Origin: Neostapfia colusana
Taxonomy: Eukaryota > Streptophyta > Magnoliopsida > Poales > Poaceae
Length of the DNA: 64,000 nt
Direction: 5' to 3'
NCBI GenBank assembly: GCA_030760725.1
Contig: JASWHV010000001.1
Coordinates: 26,595,928 to 26,659,927, forward strand
Within the stretch, counting starts at the first letter, position 1; each line of letters starts with the position of its first letter. Positions 31,715-42,969 of this stretch are shown here, in pieces. The notes under the pieces were generated by a model that saw only the letters and a list, made by a program, of their open reading frames with translations, had not been told where the DNA came from and ran no database searches. Position numbers and translations under genes: made by a program.

Positions 31715-32445
31715 CACATCCTTTGGCTCCCCACAGTGACGAGCTTGGGCGTATAAAACCCTTTTCTAGCTGCTCCTGAATTTTCTTCTTGAGCTCTACC
31801 AATTCATTAGCAGACATCCTATATGGGCTCTTCGCTATAGGTGCAGTTCCGGGTACTAAATCAATGGAAAATTTAATGTCCCGGTCAGGTGGCATACCTG
31901 GAAGTTCTTCCAGGAACACATCTGAATATTCTTGAACCACTGGAATGCTTTCCAATGTCACTTCTTCGACGTGGTTCAGCGCTGCCTTCTCGGTTGCCGG
32001 TTGGGCTGCCTCGAACTCAATACGAGTACCATGCTCATTTGTCAACTGCACGCTCCTCTCAACACATTGAATCACTCCGTTGTGCTTGCTTAACCAATCC
32101 ATTCCAAGTATTATGTCAATCCCTTGGGAATCCAAGACAATAAGGTTGGCAAGAAAGTCTACCCCCCTTATTTTAAGGCTTACTTTCGGACATACTATAT
32201 TATTCCTCATCTCTCCACCGGGAGAATTAACCAACATAGTTTGTTTCATGTGTGATATGGGCAGATTATACTTGGCAACATACTTGGATGATGTGAATGA
32301 ATGCGATGCTCCGAAATCAAATAAAACAGTGGCTGGGTTGGAGTTGGCAAGAAACATACCAATCACGACGTCCTCAGCTTGTTGTGCTTCCTCAGCGGAG
32401 ACATGATTCACATTGCCACGAGCATAATTCTGCTTTCCACGGTTA
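31715..32445 (-). pseudogene. Copy F protease and RT start, reading through into LTR
   Basis: An open frame from 32855 to 31605 on the minus strand. The protease site reads FDFGASHSF (Ser to Phe after the catalytic Asp), then ILGMDWLSKHNGV and the linker up to SSSLWGA. About 30 bases of RT are missing, then KGCVWIT joins straight into LTR and then copy E sequence. The chimeric C terminus is an accident of the deletion, not a new protein. Confidence 0.85.
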
Positions 32446-33612
32446 CCTTGCGTAGCTCCTCCATTCAGCCGTGGGTTCTGTTTTGGTGCGTTGCTCGGCT
32501 GTCCAAGGCCTTTCTTCGGGCACTGACTTGCAGTGTCCCGCCTCTCCGCATGAAAAACATGCTTTGCTGCCCATAACAGCAGGAATGTTGGGGTGAGGCT
32601 GGTTTTGAGCATAGGCGCCCATGTTAGGACGGGGCGCAGGAAGCAAAGGCATACGAGGTGCTTGCATAACAGGACGTTGTTGTGGTGGCTGATTAGGGCG
32701 TGGTGGATTTGCAGGGCGGAAAGTAGAAGCGGACGAGCCATAATGTGGTGCAGCTGGTGGCATAAAGCGGGGACGTACATTGCTCCCTTGTGACTGTCCT
32801 TGGTATGGCATCTTCCTCTTGCCCTCTTGCTCGATCTCATGGATCTTGCTCTCAACCACTATAGCTTTGTCAACGAGCTTCTGGAAGTTTGCATAATCAT
32901 TGTTGAGCAGCTGAACTTGGATCTCATTGTTCATCCCTCTCATGAACAAGTATTGCTTTCTTTGATCTGAGTTGACATCTTCTGGAGCATACCTTGACAG
33001 CTGTGTGAACTTGTTGAGGTACTCATTCACACTCTTCCTTCCTTGGCGGAGACCTTCAAACTCTTGCCTTTTAAGCATCATGACTCCGGCAGGGACGTAA
33101 TGAGAGCGGAAACTCTCCTTGAATTCAGCCCAAGTGATCGTCTCCTGGTTGACATGAGCATTGCAAAGAGCGTCCCACCAGTCAGCGGCTGCTCCCATAA
33201 GTTGGTGCGATGCGAAGAGAACTTTCTCCTGATCATTGCACCGAACAATAGCAAGCTTCTTTTCCATAGACTTCAACTAATCATCAGCTTCCATGGGGTC
33301 ATTAGCTTGTGCAAAAGCAGGCGGTCGAGTCCTCATGAACTCTCCCAATCTGTTGTGAGCCGGTGGGGTGGCGGTGGTGGCGGTGGGGGTGCATGAACGG
33401 GGTTAGGATTGTTGTTGTTGTTGGCCTGCAGCTGACCCAACGTTTGTATCATAGATTGCATGAGCTGGTTCTGCATAGCCATCAACCGTTCAAGGTTGCT
33501 TGCATCAGCCCCGGGGTTAGCATTTTCAGGAACTTCAACATTGCCATCCTCTTGTGGTTCATTGTTGCCACGAGCGTTCCTTCTTTAGCGGTTGGCATTT
33601 TTCCTCACCATC
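32443..33612 (-). pseudogene. Copy F gag
   Basis: Starts at the ATG at 33612 (MVRKNANR..), with a stop after codon 8. Another stop (TAG) lies near 33278-33280. It holds ADWWDALC near 33180 and KSVNEYLNKFTQLSRYAPED near 33030. The zinc knuckle begins intact (ACFSCGEAGH), but two bases are missing after GH where F-A-S-Q-C is expected; the frame shifts there (about 32520-32530) and protease lies in another frame. Confidence 0.85.
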
Positions 33613-33739
33613 TGTGAGAGAGTGGAGTAGAGTAGATATTAGAAATTTAGATTGATCCCCTCAACTATATGCATCAAGGTGTATGAACTAAGTATCTTCT
33701 TTATTAATTTCAGCCTATATGACGATGTGAACATGTGCC

Positions 33740-33744
33740 GAAGC
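33740..33744. other. Target-site duplication of copy G (left)
   Basis: GAAGC before the LTR; the same GAAGC follows the element at 50545-50549. The leader of copy B (near 7230, GATGCTTCGGCAC) shows the equivalent empty site on the other strand. Confidence 0.93.
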
Positions 33745-36700
33745 TGTAAAAGTCCCAAAAATGCATATGAATAAACCAAGGTTGGAATTCATATGTGTGG
33801 CAAAGTCATGAAAAATGGGACTTGTTAAAACTTTTTCCCATGTGTGATAACACACATGAGAGTCCTCTTCACACAAGTTCAGACAATTGTTTGAAAACTT
33901 GGAACTAAATAGCGGTCTAAAACAAAGATGCGAAGTTCCCATATGTGTGAGAAAGCTAAAGTCAGATTTGGAACAAATTTGTTCAACTCAAAATTCAAAT
34001 GAGAGCAACACAATGAATTTCAAAACTATGGTGCTAAAAATCTCATTTGCAGCAGCCAAACTGAAAATCAGATTTCATATTTGAATTCCATAGGTCCAAA
34101 TTAGTGGGTATGCAAAGTTTCATGATTTATTGAATTGTTTTGCAACTCATTTTCCAAAATGGACTTTAAATTGCAAAGAATTCAAATACTTATTTGAATT
34201 TGGATGAAGCTTGTCCAATTATCCAAACACACCTCAGATTTGAACTTCCACAATTTGATTTCACCATTTGCAAATTTTGGGAGATATTTTAGAGGATAAG
34301 ATGGAACTGTGGTGGGGCCCACATGTCATTGAGCTGAAATGTGTGCCTTACCCACTAAGCATTGCTCTGGTTCTCCACTTCCACGGGGGGCTGCACCCGG
34401 GCGCCACCGAGATCGGCTGGCCACCTCCTGCTCGAGTCCCCCACGCACTGGCACCCAAAGGCGGTGTCCCTCGGCGTGATCTACTCCTCAGGCCGAGCAA
34501 AGACTCATTTGCTTTCCCCTCGCTCACGAACAGCGCCGACAGAACCTCCCTCACTGCCGTGCCTCAGGAGCCACTGAGAAGCCCGGAAAAGCTCGCACCC
34601 ACTCTCCTCTGAGCTGCGAAACAGCACGGCGCACTTGTTGCTCACTTCCCTTGCCCAAAAGTGAGCGAGTTCCGGCGTTCCCGAGCACTCAAACAAACCC
34701 TCCGCGGCGACCTAACTCGAAACGGTGATCGGGTGCACGTGGGCAGCTTGCTACAGCAGTTATCACGGCCAAGCGAGGGCGGCAACGGGAGCGCACGGCC
34801 ACTATGCTGCTCTCACCCAGAGCTCAAGCCATGCCGTGAGCTATTGACGGCGAATTTCGGGATTTGGCTCCGGCGGCTTCAACCCGAACGTCTGGTATGA
34901 ATTCTGCAAATTTCCGCTCTCTAATCCTCCATAGGTCATCAAACTTGGCACATAGGTGCTGGACTAGCTGGCGATCATATCTCTTTTAGCGATCCTAGCA
35001 TGAAAACCCCTCGGAGTAGAGGATTTTGAGGTTTCCTGAGCGTGTTCTTGGCGGGACTATTCGGTCGCACGGTGAAACCTTATTTGCGGCCGTTCCTGAG
35101 CTAGTTTGAGGCTTTGTGGAGCTTCCTAGTTGTACCCTGGTGCCGTATAGCGTTTTGGTCGACGATTTGGAGGGATGGAAATTACGGCCGACGGCGCCGA
35201 AGTCCATCCGAGGCCGCCACACGTCGCCGACCATCTTCCGGTCACCGGCAGCCCTAGAACGCCCCACCATTGTGTTCCTCGACGTCAATAACTCCCGGGC
35301 GGCGAGTTTCGGCTCGGGCGGTGGCCGGAAACGGCGAGCCGGCGAGCTCTGACGTCGAGCCGGTGAGCTGGGCGGCGTGCGCGTGAAGGGGCGGCGGGAG
35401 GTAGAAGAAAGCCGTGGGTCCCGTCTGTCAGCAACTCAATTTTAAATCTGGGATCAGCCGTGGCCCGGGATTCTGTTGTGGCTGCGCGCCAAAATGCCGT
35501 GGCCTGGTGTGGCTGAATTCTAATTGGCTGAGGTTTAAACAGTGGGACCAGCGGAATTTTAGTGGGGGAAAATAATCCCAGAGATGATTCCAACTTTGGA
35601 AAATCATAACTCTTTGTAGAAATATCCAAATTGAATGATTCCAATTGGGTTGGATTCATTTACCAGAGATCTATCCAAATATGAACTCAGAATTGCATGA
35701 AAGTCAATATATAATTCTGGAAAATTCTTTGAAGGTTTTCTGAAAAGGAATTATTGAGAGAGTTTGGTTTATCCAAAAATCCTCAAATTTTGCCAGGATA
35801 ATATTTAGCATATTGTTGACGTTAAATCAAATTTTCAGCTCATTTGAGGATCATTTGAGTGGGAATTTGCTAAATACAAACTGCTGTGTTCATAAGGGCC
35901 CAGAAACATTTTCAGAAAATGTTTCCAACTTATAAAATCTATTCTGGGAAATCCATAGCTCCAAAGAATTATAGAAAATTTAGGCAAGCTCTCAGATACA
36001 TACTTGAAATTGTAGTTCACTTAATTGAGCATGAAAATGCACATTACTCCAGAATTAATTCTTTTGAGTAGAAATGCTTAAAGAATTGTTCTGGAAGAAC
36101 TACTCAAGTAAAAGGGCTGAATTTTGGATCAAATTACTTTCATGTGACCAGGAACTCACATGTAAATTATCAGCTCAATTTGAGCAGTAGAACTCCCTGT
36201 TCTTATTCTCCATACTTATGTATAGGTGGAAATACATAAGAGAATTTGTGAGAATTATGGAGAACACAATTTGACTCCACATTAGCTGCAATTTGGCAAG
36301 ATAAATCCCTAGGTAGTATAGAACCTGCTGTAAAAGTTTTGAAGCCATTGAAGTTCTTGTGCTTCAGCTGCCTTCAAATCCTTTCAGCTCATCTTTTATG
36401 ATCATTAGGGAAAATTTAGTTAGTGGATAACGAAGACACTAAGACCAAGTGAGCTTATTCCTGTTTTTATGCACAACAGAGGCAAACCAAGCCATTCTTG
36501 GCTTTTACACACAACCTCTGTTCCTAAGAAATCATGTCTTAACTTCTTTCCATTGCATTCTATAAAAATTGTGCATATACATCTCATTAGGATTCACGAC
36601 GAAGGGGATTCAAAGGAGCGATTCATGGAAGTGTATCAAACTTCGGAGAATCAAGGGTTGATCAGCAAGGATCACTAACTGCTTATATACTACTACCCTG

Positions 36701-38134
36701 CAAAATAGGCAAGCCCCGGTTTGCACTTAAGTACCTTTTATAAAGTTTTTCATTTGTATTACTTATGTCTAGGTTGAAATGTATGCATTAGAGTTAGGAT
36801 GATTGAAACCCCACTTGCATAGCCTTTTTAACTCCTATAAAGGGTTGGGTAGTTTACAAACTCGACGAGTAGAGAATGTCATGCTAATGTTTAGGATCTC
36901 GGTAGAAGTCGAGTGGTTGGAAGCTACTCGCGAGATAGTACTTATCACACGTTATGAGAAGAGGTAGAAAATGGCTTAAGTTATGAAAATGAGACCCAGC
37001 AGGGGGGATAGGATGCAGTGAGCAGAGGTCTCACGTGCGTAGCCCTGTTGGTGTCGATTAAGGACCGTCCGTGTGCAGCCCTGCTGGACAAGTATCAAAC
37101 AGTACCGGATGCATACTGGCATATGGGGACCAGAAAACCGATGTAATTGGTTAACCTGGGTGCCGAGGCTTACCCAACCGTAAATAGAAGTGGGTTGAGG
37201 GTAGCAATGTGTAAATCTGCCGGTGGGCACAGTCACGCTCCATGCGGGGACCTCCTGCCCATTACGGATGGACTGGTTCGGCATTTGGGTTGCCTTTGAA
37301 AGGTTGTCGCATACAACAGAATAGGAAGGGGTGTGAAATCACGCTTCTGAAAGTGGGTGTATGCAACGTGTTATCCGGGTGTGTCTTGATTGAAATCACC
37401 GCCCCTCGCGGTTATTTGAGTACCTGCTTGTTCACTGCGCTGTGACGTAGTAAGAAGTGAAATAAGCCAACTGAAAATGCTGTATTGAACTATTAATGTC
37501 TTGAATACCTTGATTGCTGTAGTTATGGAGCTAATTAAGTTTATATTCCGCTTTGGGCATCACCACATCGTAGGAAAGCGTTTCTTGTTTGATTGTGGAC
37601 TTCCGATGTGAGGGCTGCCTAAGGCTCATTAAACTGTTGCTATAAAATTGAAAATAAGGATCAACATGTAGGCATGTCTTTATTGCAAGGTCCTTTTTCC
37701 TATCTTACACATCCTTGCATGTAGAGTTCCATGCCTAGGGTTGACGGTTAAGACTTGCTGAGCGTTATGCTCACGGATGCTATCCGAGTTGTTTTGCAGA
37801 ATTGACTTCAAGCTTATGAGAAGGGATGTCGATGAGACTCGGAAACCTCCGAGTGATTACTCAAGAGCACCCTCGCCGCTGCGGTTTGTTCTTCGTGTTG
37901 CTAGTAAGAAACGTCCACGGGCTAAACTGTTTCTTTGTTGCTAAGTTAGAAATGAGTCGTGAGAGTTATAGTCTTCTGCTGTAGCTTATTTTGATATAAG
38001 TATTTGTAAAATACTTTTTCATGCTTCCGCAAAGGATTTATGTAATGTGATGTGTTTTCTCGACCCGTGTGCTTGTGGGTGCCGCGTATCACAGCACCAC
38101 CCAACGAGATCCCGTCGAGGGTCGTGCCCTCACA
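33745..38134 (+). repeat. Copy G 5' LTR, 4.4 kb
   Basis: Starts TGTAAAAGTCCC and ends GTGCCCTCACA. The GC-rich block is at 34380-35500. It carries about 700 bases (about 34765-35478) that are missing from the 3' LTR. A stem-loop lies at 37759-37773, and a long imperfect hairpin lies at its 3' end (38076-38104). No gene is supported. Confidence 0.92.
37759..37773 (+). other. LTR stem-loop, copy G 5' LTR
   Basis: TGAGC, loop GTTAT, GCTCA, following ACTTGC as in the other LTRs. The 3' LTR copy is at 50191-50205; the solo LTR has TGAGC, loop of six, GCTCA at 43349-43364. Confidence 0.6.
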
Positions 38135-38137
38135 GCG

Positions 38138-38149
38138 TGGTATCAGAGC
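38138..38149 (+). promoter_or_regulatory. Copy G primer-binding site
   Basis: TGGTATCAGAGC three bases after the LTR end (GCG spacer). Confidence 0.92.
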
Positions 38150-38829
38150 TGTGTTGGGGATAGCGCATGGATTGAGCATCAAATTACGTGTCAGAAAATC
38201 GTGCATCTCGGGACGTTCTATGTCTTGGGGGGTGCACGTATGCGCTGTCCACCAGTGCGCACAAGCTGAAGGGTGGAGCCCCATGGGTGGCAGGTTACCC
38301 GGCCCGCTTTAGTATCCTCTACGACTCTTCATGTTGCTTGGGGTATTCGAGCAGCGCCTTTCCCTGGCGTGCTTTGGGCAAGTATGGGAGACCCCATCAC
38401 GTGGTCAGTGACGTGAACACGTAGCTCAAGGCGTGTTTGGTTTGAGAACACCCGTGCGAGTGATGACGGATGGGTGTACAAACTGTATTCATACCGGGTT
38501 CAGTGTGCAGCCGAACCTGATGATTGAGTGTGTTTTATGTAGGTACTAACCCCAAAAACCTTAGTGCGTGTAGAACAAGTTTGCGAGTGACCGTTTTAGT
38601 GCCACCTAAGAATACGTATATACCGGTGTAAGCCGGTTAGGTTTTTCTTTTGTGAGGCAACGTAGTACCGTCATATGTCTTACGGTGCATCACCACCGTA
38701 CTACACTTGATAGTTTTCTTTCCTATGAAGAAATCACTCATGGCTAACTCTCAAACTAAAAATGGATGTGGTAAAGTACATATTAGTTACTGAGCTCTTC
38801 ATTTGGACTAAGCTTCAAAGAAGAGACTT
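38150..38829 (+). other. Copy G leader, no gene seen
   Basis: Follows the primer-binding site. Mixed composition, short chance frames only. No orf0-like sequence is recognisable. Confidence 0.6.
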
Positions 38830-39450
38830 GTTAGGTTTCTTTTGATCTCAAAAACAGAGTGCTCTGTTCTGGCAGAAATTCTTGCTGGACTTTGACAGAG
38901 CATAACTCTGGGTAGATTGACCCAATGGAGGTGTATGATACAGTTCCGGAAAGGTTTTTAAGTGCCCTACAACTTTTCTGTAGAACTCCAGAGCAAAAAT
39001 CAGATATCAAATTGGTTGAATGTCCAGTTGAATGCAAACTGTCCAGAGAACAGAACAGCTGTAACCTTCTCTGGATGTTTATGTAAATTGGTCATAGCAT
39101 TCTGTATAAAATTTTCTAAGGGTCATATGATACACCGTTGGAAAGGTTATGAGATTTGCAACAACTTTGTAGTTCATGGTTTGTTCAGAATTGTATTCCT
39201 TTTATGTACAACTGTGATGAAAACAACCACATACAAAGGAGATGCTGGCAAATTTTATCCAGAAGTTCTGTCAAACTTTGAGCAATCATAACTTTTGGTC
39301 CAGAAATGGTCTAGGGGCATATGAGTACTCGTTGAAAAGATAGTGAAGCTAACTTTAACTTTGGTGTCCAACTTGAGTTATGAAAATGCTGATAACCGGA
39401 TCAAATTCTGGGTTAAGTACAGAAAGATATGTTCTGTACAGAATAGGGGA
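38830..39450 (+). repeat. Three diverged tandem units, about 193 bp period, in copy G
   Basis: The anchor CATAAC/CATAGC recurs at 38901, 39093 and 39287. In each unit it is followed about 35 bases later by a TATGATAC..GTTGGAAAGG-like box (near 38935, 39126 and 39320), and the first two then have CAACTTT..TGTAG. It occupies the place where the gag N terminus is expected. Confidence 0.6.
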
Positions 39451-39539
39451 TTGATTGTGGTTGCTTTAGGAAGATGTGTAAACATGAAATTTTGTTATGC
39501 TTTCATAAAGTTTAGCATGTTCATGTTTTACATACTTTC

Positions 39540-39780
39540 ACATACTGCTGAGATCAAGTACCACAACTTGCACCACCTCCACAACAGCAGCGTCAGACAG
39601 TGGTTTGTGTTCCATCGCTGCAGCTATATGTACCTAGCTCCCAACCACAGGTCAGCGAGGCACCGGAGCGAAATCCGTGCTTCACTTGTGGTCGGATGGG
39701 CTATTATGCTAGGTATTGTTTGTAGGGAATACAAGGATGCGGGTCATAATGTTTTCAATATTCAGACCCGTACCTAAATC
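39540..39780 (+). pseudogene. Copy G gag remnant with altered zinc knuckle
   Basis: Only the tail of gag is visible. Near 39680-39725 the frame reads CFTCGRMGYYARYC, a CCHC knuckle whose His is Tyr. The capsid domain is missing. Confidence 0.7.
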
Positions 39781-39839
39781 TGCAGAGAAGAGGGCAGACA
39801 AGGAGCAACATTCACTATACAGTGATTGTGGATGTTCCG

Positions 39840-40320
39840 GAAGGAGAAGCCACGTTAGCAGAGATGCTTTCTCTTAATTAGCTACCGGTATTAATTCTCT
39901 TCGCTGCCGGTGCCACACCTAGCTTTATTAGTCAGTCTTTTGTGGCTCAACATCAGCTCCCAACCACTTTAAAAGGAGGCTATACCTCATGTCTTCGCCC
40001 GGGGCAGCATTACAACAAGTGATGTTGTCTTCCGAGCACCTATTTGTTTGGGGGTTAGACTATAACCCACGACCCTCACTTCTCTCGGGGGTCTGAAGAT
40101 CGATATTATTTTGGGGATGTCGTGGTTGAATTACCACAATGCGGTTCTCAACATCAGTTCTTGAACCGTTAAACTCAACTCCCCTCAGCACGGTCTTCAT
40201 ACATTAGTTCTGGGCGCCAGTCGGCAACAGATTGCAATATTGACCCACTCGGAAACTGTTAAGATAGAGGACATTACGGTGGTACGTGAATCTCAGGATA
40301 TGTTTCCTAATTGTTACCGG
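39840..40320 (+). pseudogene. Copy G protease remnant
   Basis: The frame carries LPVLILFAAGATPSFISQSF near 39883-39945, where the catalytic DSG is AAG, and IDIILGMSWLNYHNAV near 40100-40140, then VVRESQDMFPN-stop-LPGMLPERDVEFQIEL at 40280-40370. Several stops. Dead. Confidence 0.78.
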
Positions 40321-41100
40321 GCATGCTGCCTGAACGGGACGTAGAGTTCCAGATAGAACTTGCGCTGGGAACACCATTGATTTCACGAAGGCCGTACAAC
40401 ATGGCACCCAATGAATGGGCAGATTGGAAGACACTGCTCAATAACCTTAGGAGCAAGGGTTTTATACGACGAAGTTCATTACCTTGGGGTTGTTCAGCAT
40501 TGTTTGTAAAGGAAGAGGAACGAAACACTACGATTTTGTGTGGTGTTCGTCTGCTCAACACTGTTACCACCAAGAATAAGTACCCGTTGCCACGGATCAG
40601 CATTTTGTTTGATCAGTTGATCGAAACAAAGATCTTGTTCCAAGATTGACTTAAGATCGGGGTACCATCAGATTAAGAGAGGGGCTGAGGATATTTCGAA
40701 GACAGCTTTTCGACGAGGTACGAGCTTTATAAATACCTTGTCATGTTCCTTGGCCCCCCTAACGCTCCAGCTCAGTTCATGTACTTGATGAACTCGGTAT
40801 TCATACCGGAGCTGGACAAGTTTGTCGTGCTCTTCATTGACGACCTGCTGGTTTATTCCAAGTCGGAGGAAGAACACGAGAAACATCTGCGTATAGTCTT
40901 GTAAAGGCTGCGGGATCACAAGCTATACGCGAAATTCAGCAAGTGCGAATTCTAGATATCGCAAATACCTTGTCTCGGGCATATTATCTCAGCGAAGGGT
41001 ATTGCTGTAGATCCGAGCAGGATCGCACAAGTGCTGCATTTGAAAGCCCCCGAGGTCTATTCACAAGGTACGGAAATTCCTCGGACTAGCGGGGCAAAGA
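40320..41100 (+). pseudogene. Copy G reverse transcriptase remnant
   Basis: Visible pieces: RRSSLPWGCSALFVKEEERN, TVTTKNKYPLPRIS, the [23 protein letters not shown] catalytic region near 40835-40900, [11 protein letters not shown] near 40920-40950, and KFLGLAG near 41075. Frames change several times. At about 41090 the RT tail joins directly to the RNase H end, so a large part is deleted. Confidence 0.8.
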
Positions 41101-41460
41101 TGGCTGGATTTGATAAAGTATTACGAAATAGAGATCCATTATCACCTCGGCAAAGTAAACGTGGGGCGGATGCGTTGAATCGCATGTCACACGTTCATAA
41201 TCTGACCATCACACCGTTGGAAAAGAGCGAGCCACCATCACGTGTGGTTCCCCACAGGGCTCTTTACAATTTAGCTTTTATCCCCACCATCCGTAAAGAG
41301 AGGGTGGCAGCCTAGAAACAGGACAAGGGCATGTCACATTTGAGGAGACCTATAGACAGTGGGGGACTAAAATGTTTCCGGATGGACGGAGACGGTGTCC
41401 TGTGGTTCAAGAATAGGATAGTCGTACCCCGTAACATGGAATTATGGAAGAACGTGTCGC
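41100..41460 (+). pseudogene. Copy G RNase H tail and integrase N-terminal remnant
   Basis: WLDLIKYYEIEIHYHLGK and ADALNRMSHVHNL (RNase H end, frames mixed), then KGMSHLRRPIDSGG and VLWFKNRIVVPRN (integrase N terminus). The catalytic core of integrase is absent: near 41450 the sequence jumps to the C-terminal domain. Confidence 0.75.
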
Positions 41461-41950
41461 ACACCGCTGAATTGGTCTGAGTTCGGCAAAAGAGTCTGTT
41501 TGGGGTTGATCTTGTCAACGAAGCCGATGACCGAGTTCGTTTGATACAAGAAAATTTGAAGGCTGCACAATCCCGACAGAAGAGCTACGCTGATCAAAGG
41601 CGTAGGCCATTGCATTTTGACGTCGGAGAGCACGTTTATCTTCGTGTATTTCCGATGAAGGGAATTCACCGGTTCGGTGTAAAGGGGAAACTCCCTCCCC
41701 GCTTTATAGGTCTTTTGATATCACGGAGAAGTGCGGACCGGTAGTCTACCGACTGGAACTACCGGACCTTACCTACACCGAGCGACCGGTTCAGATTATA
41801 GATGAAAAGACCCGGGTAACCCGGAACCGGACGATCAGATTTTTCAAGGTGCTATGGAGTAATCATACCACGGAAGAGACAACGTGGGAAAGTGAAGATT
41901 ACCTCCGCACCAACTATTCAGAATTTTTAGCTTTGTACAGTTTGTAATTA
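41461..41950 (+). pseudogene. Copy G integrase C-terminal domain and chromodomain
   Basis: VDLVNEADDRVRLIQENLKAAQSRQKSYADQRRRPLHFDVG, then VKGKLPPRFIGL and, in another frame, a chromodomain (VQIIDEKTRVTRNRTIRFFKVLWSNHTTEETTWESE) ending near 41945. The chromodomain itself looks uninterrupted. Confidence 0.8.
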
Positions 41951-41998
41951 CCTCTCCCGTCTCGTTCTTCTTTTGGAATCTCGGGACAATATTTTTTT

Positions 41999-42011
41999 AA
42001 GGGGGGAGGAA
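41999..42011 (+). promoter_or_regulatory. Copy G polypurine tract
   Basis: AAGGGGGGAGGAA directly before the 3' LTR. Confidence 0.88.
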
Positions 42012-42969
42012 TGTAAAAGTCCCAAAAATGCATATGAATAAACCAAGGTTGGAATTCATATGTCTGGCAAAGTCATGAAAAATGGGACTTGTTAAAACTT
42101 TTTCCCACGTGTGATAACACACATGAGAGCTCTCTTCACACAAGTTCAGACAATTGTTTGAAAACTTGGAACCCAATAGGGGTCTAAAACAAAGATGGGA
42201 AGTTCCCATATGTGTGACAAAGCTAAAGTCAGATTTGGAACAAATTTGTTCAACTCAAAATTCAAATGAGAGCAACACAATGAATTTCAAAACTGTGGTG
42301 CTAAAAATCTCATTTGCAGCAGCCAAACTGAAAATCAGATTTCATATTTGAATTCCTTAGGTCCAAATTAGTGGGTATGCAAAGTTTCACCATTTGTTGA
42401 ATTATTTTGCAACTCATTTTCCAAAATGGACTTTAAATTGCAAAGAATTCAAATACTTATTTGAATTTGGATGAAGCTTGTCCAATTATCCAAACACACC
42501 TCAGATTTGAACTTCCACAATTTGATTTCACCATTTGCAAATTTTGGGAGATATTTTAGAGGATAAGATGGAACTGTGGTGGGGCTCACATGTCATTGAT
42601 CTGAAATGTGTGCCTTACCCATTCAGCATTGCTCTGGTTCTCCACTTCCATGGGGGGCTGCACCCGGGGGCCACCGAGATCGGCTGGCCACCTCCTGCTC
42701 GAGTCCCCCATGCGCTGGCGCCCAAAGGCGGTGTCCCTCGGTGTGATCTACTCCTCAGGCCGAGCAAAGACTCATTTGCTTCCCCCTCACTCACGAACAG
42801 GGCCGACAGAACCTCCCTCACTGCCGTGCCTCAGGAGCCACTGAGAAGCCCGTAAAAGCTCGCGATCACTCTCCTCTGAGCTGCGAAACAGCACAGCGCA
42901 CTTGTTGCTCACTTCCCTGGCCCAAAAGTGAGCGAGTTCCGGCGTTCCCGAGCACTCAAACAAACCCTC

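Larger units (their letters stand above)
31630..33739 (-). mobile_element. Copy F, 3' segment: gag-PR joined by deletion to the LTR end
   Basis: Minus strand, same family as copy B. From the right: leader (33739-33613), gag, protease, RT start, then an abrupt join at about 31706-31714 to the last 85 bases of the 3' LTR (31714-31630). RT, RNase H, IN, chromodomain and most of the LTR are missing. The 5' segment of the same copy resumes at 50545, after copy G. Confidence 0.88.

Noticed and set aside
31605..32855. 416-codon frame that could look like a novel fusion protein
   Set aside because: It is protease plus LTR plus a few codons of copy E, created by the deletion at 31706-31714.
38138..38149. 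Possible tRNA gene because of match to initiator-Met tRNA
   Set aside because: Only the 12-base complement of the tRNA 3' end is present, directly after an LTR end; it is a primer-binding site. No tRNA cloverleaf was seen in the window.
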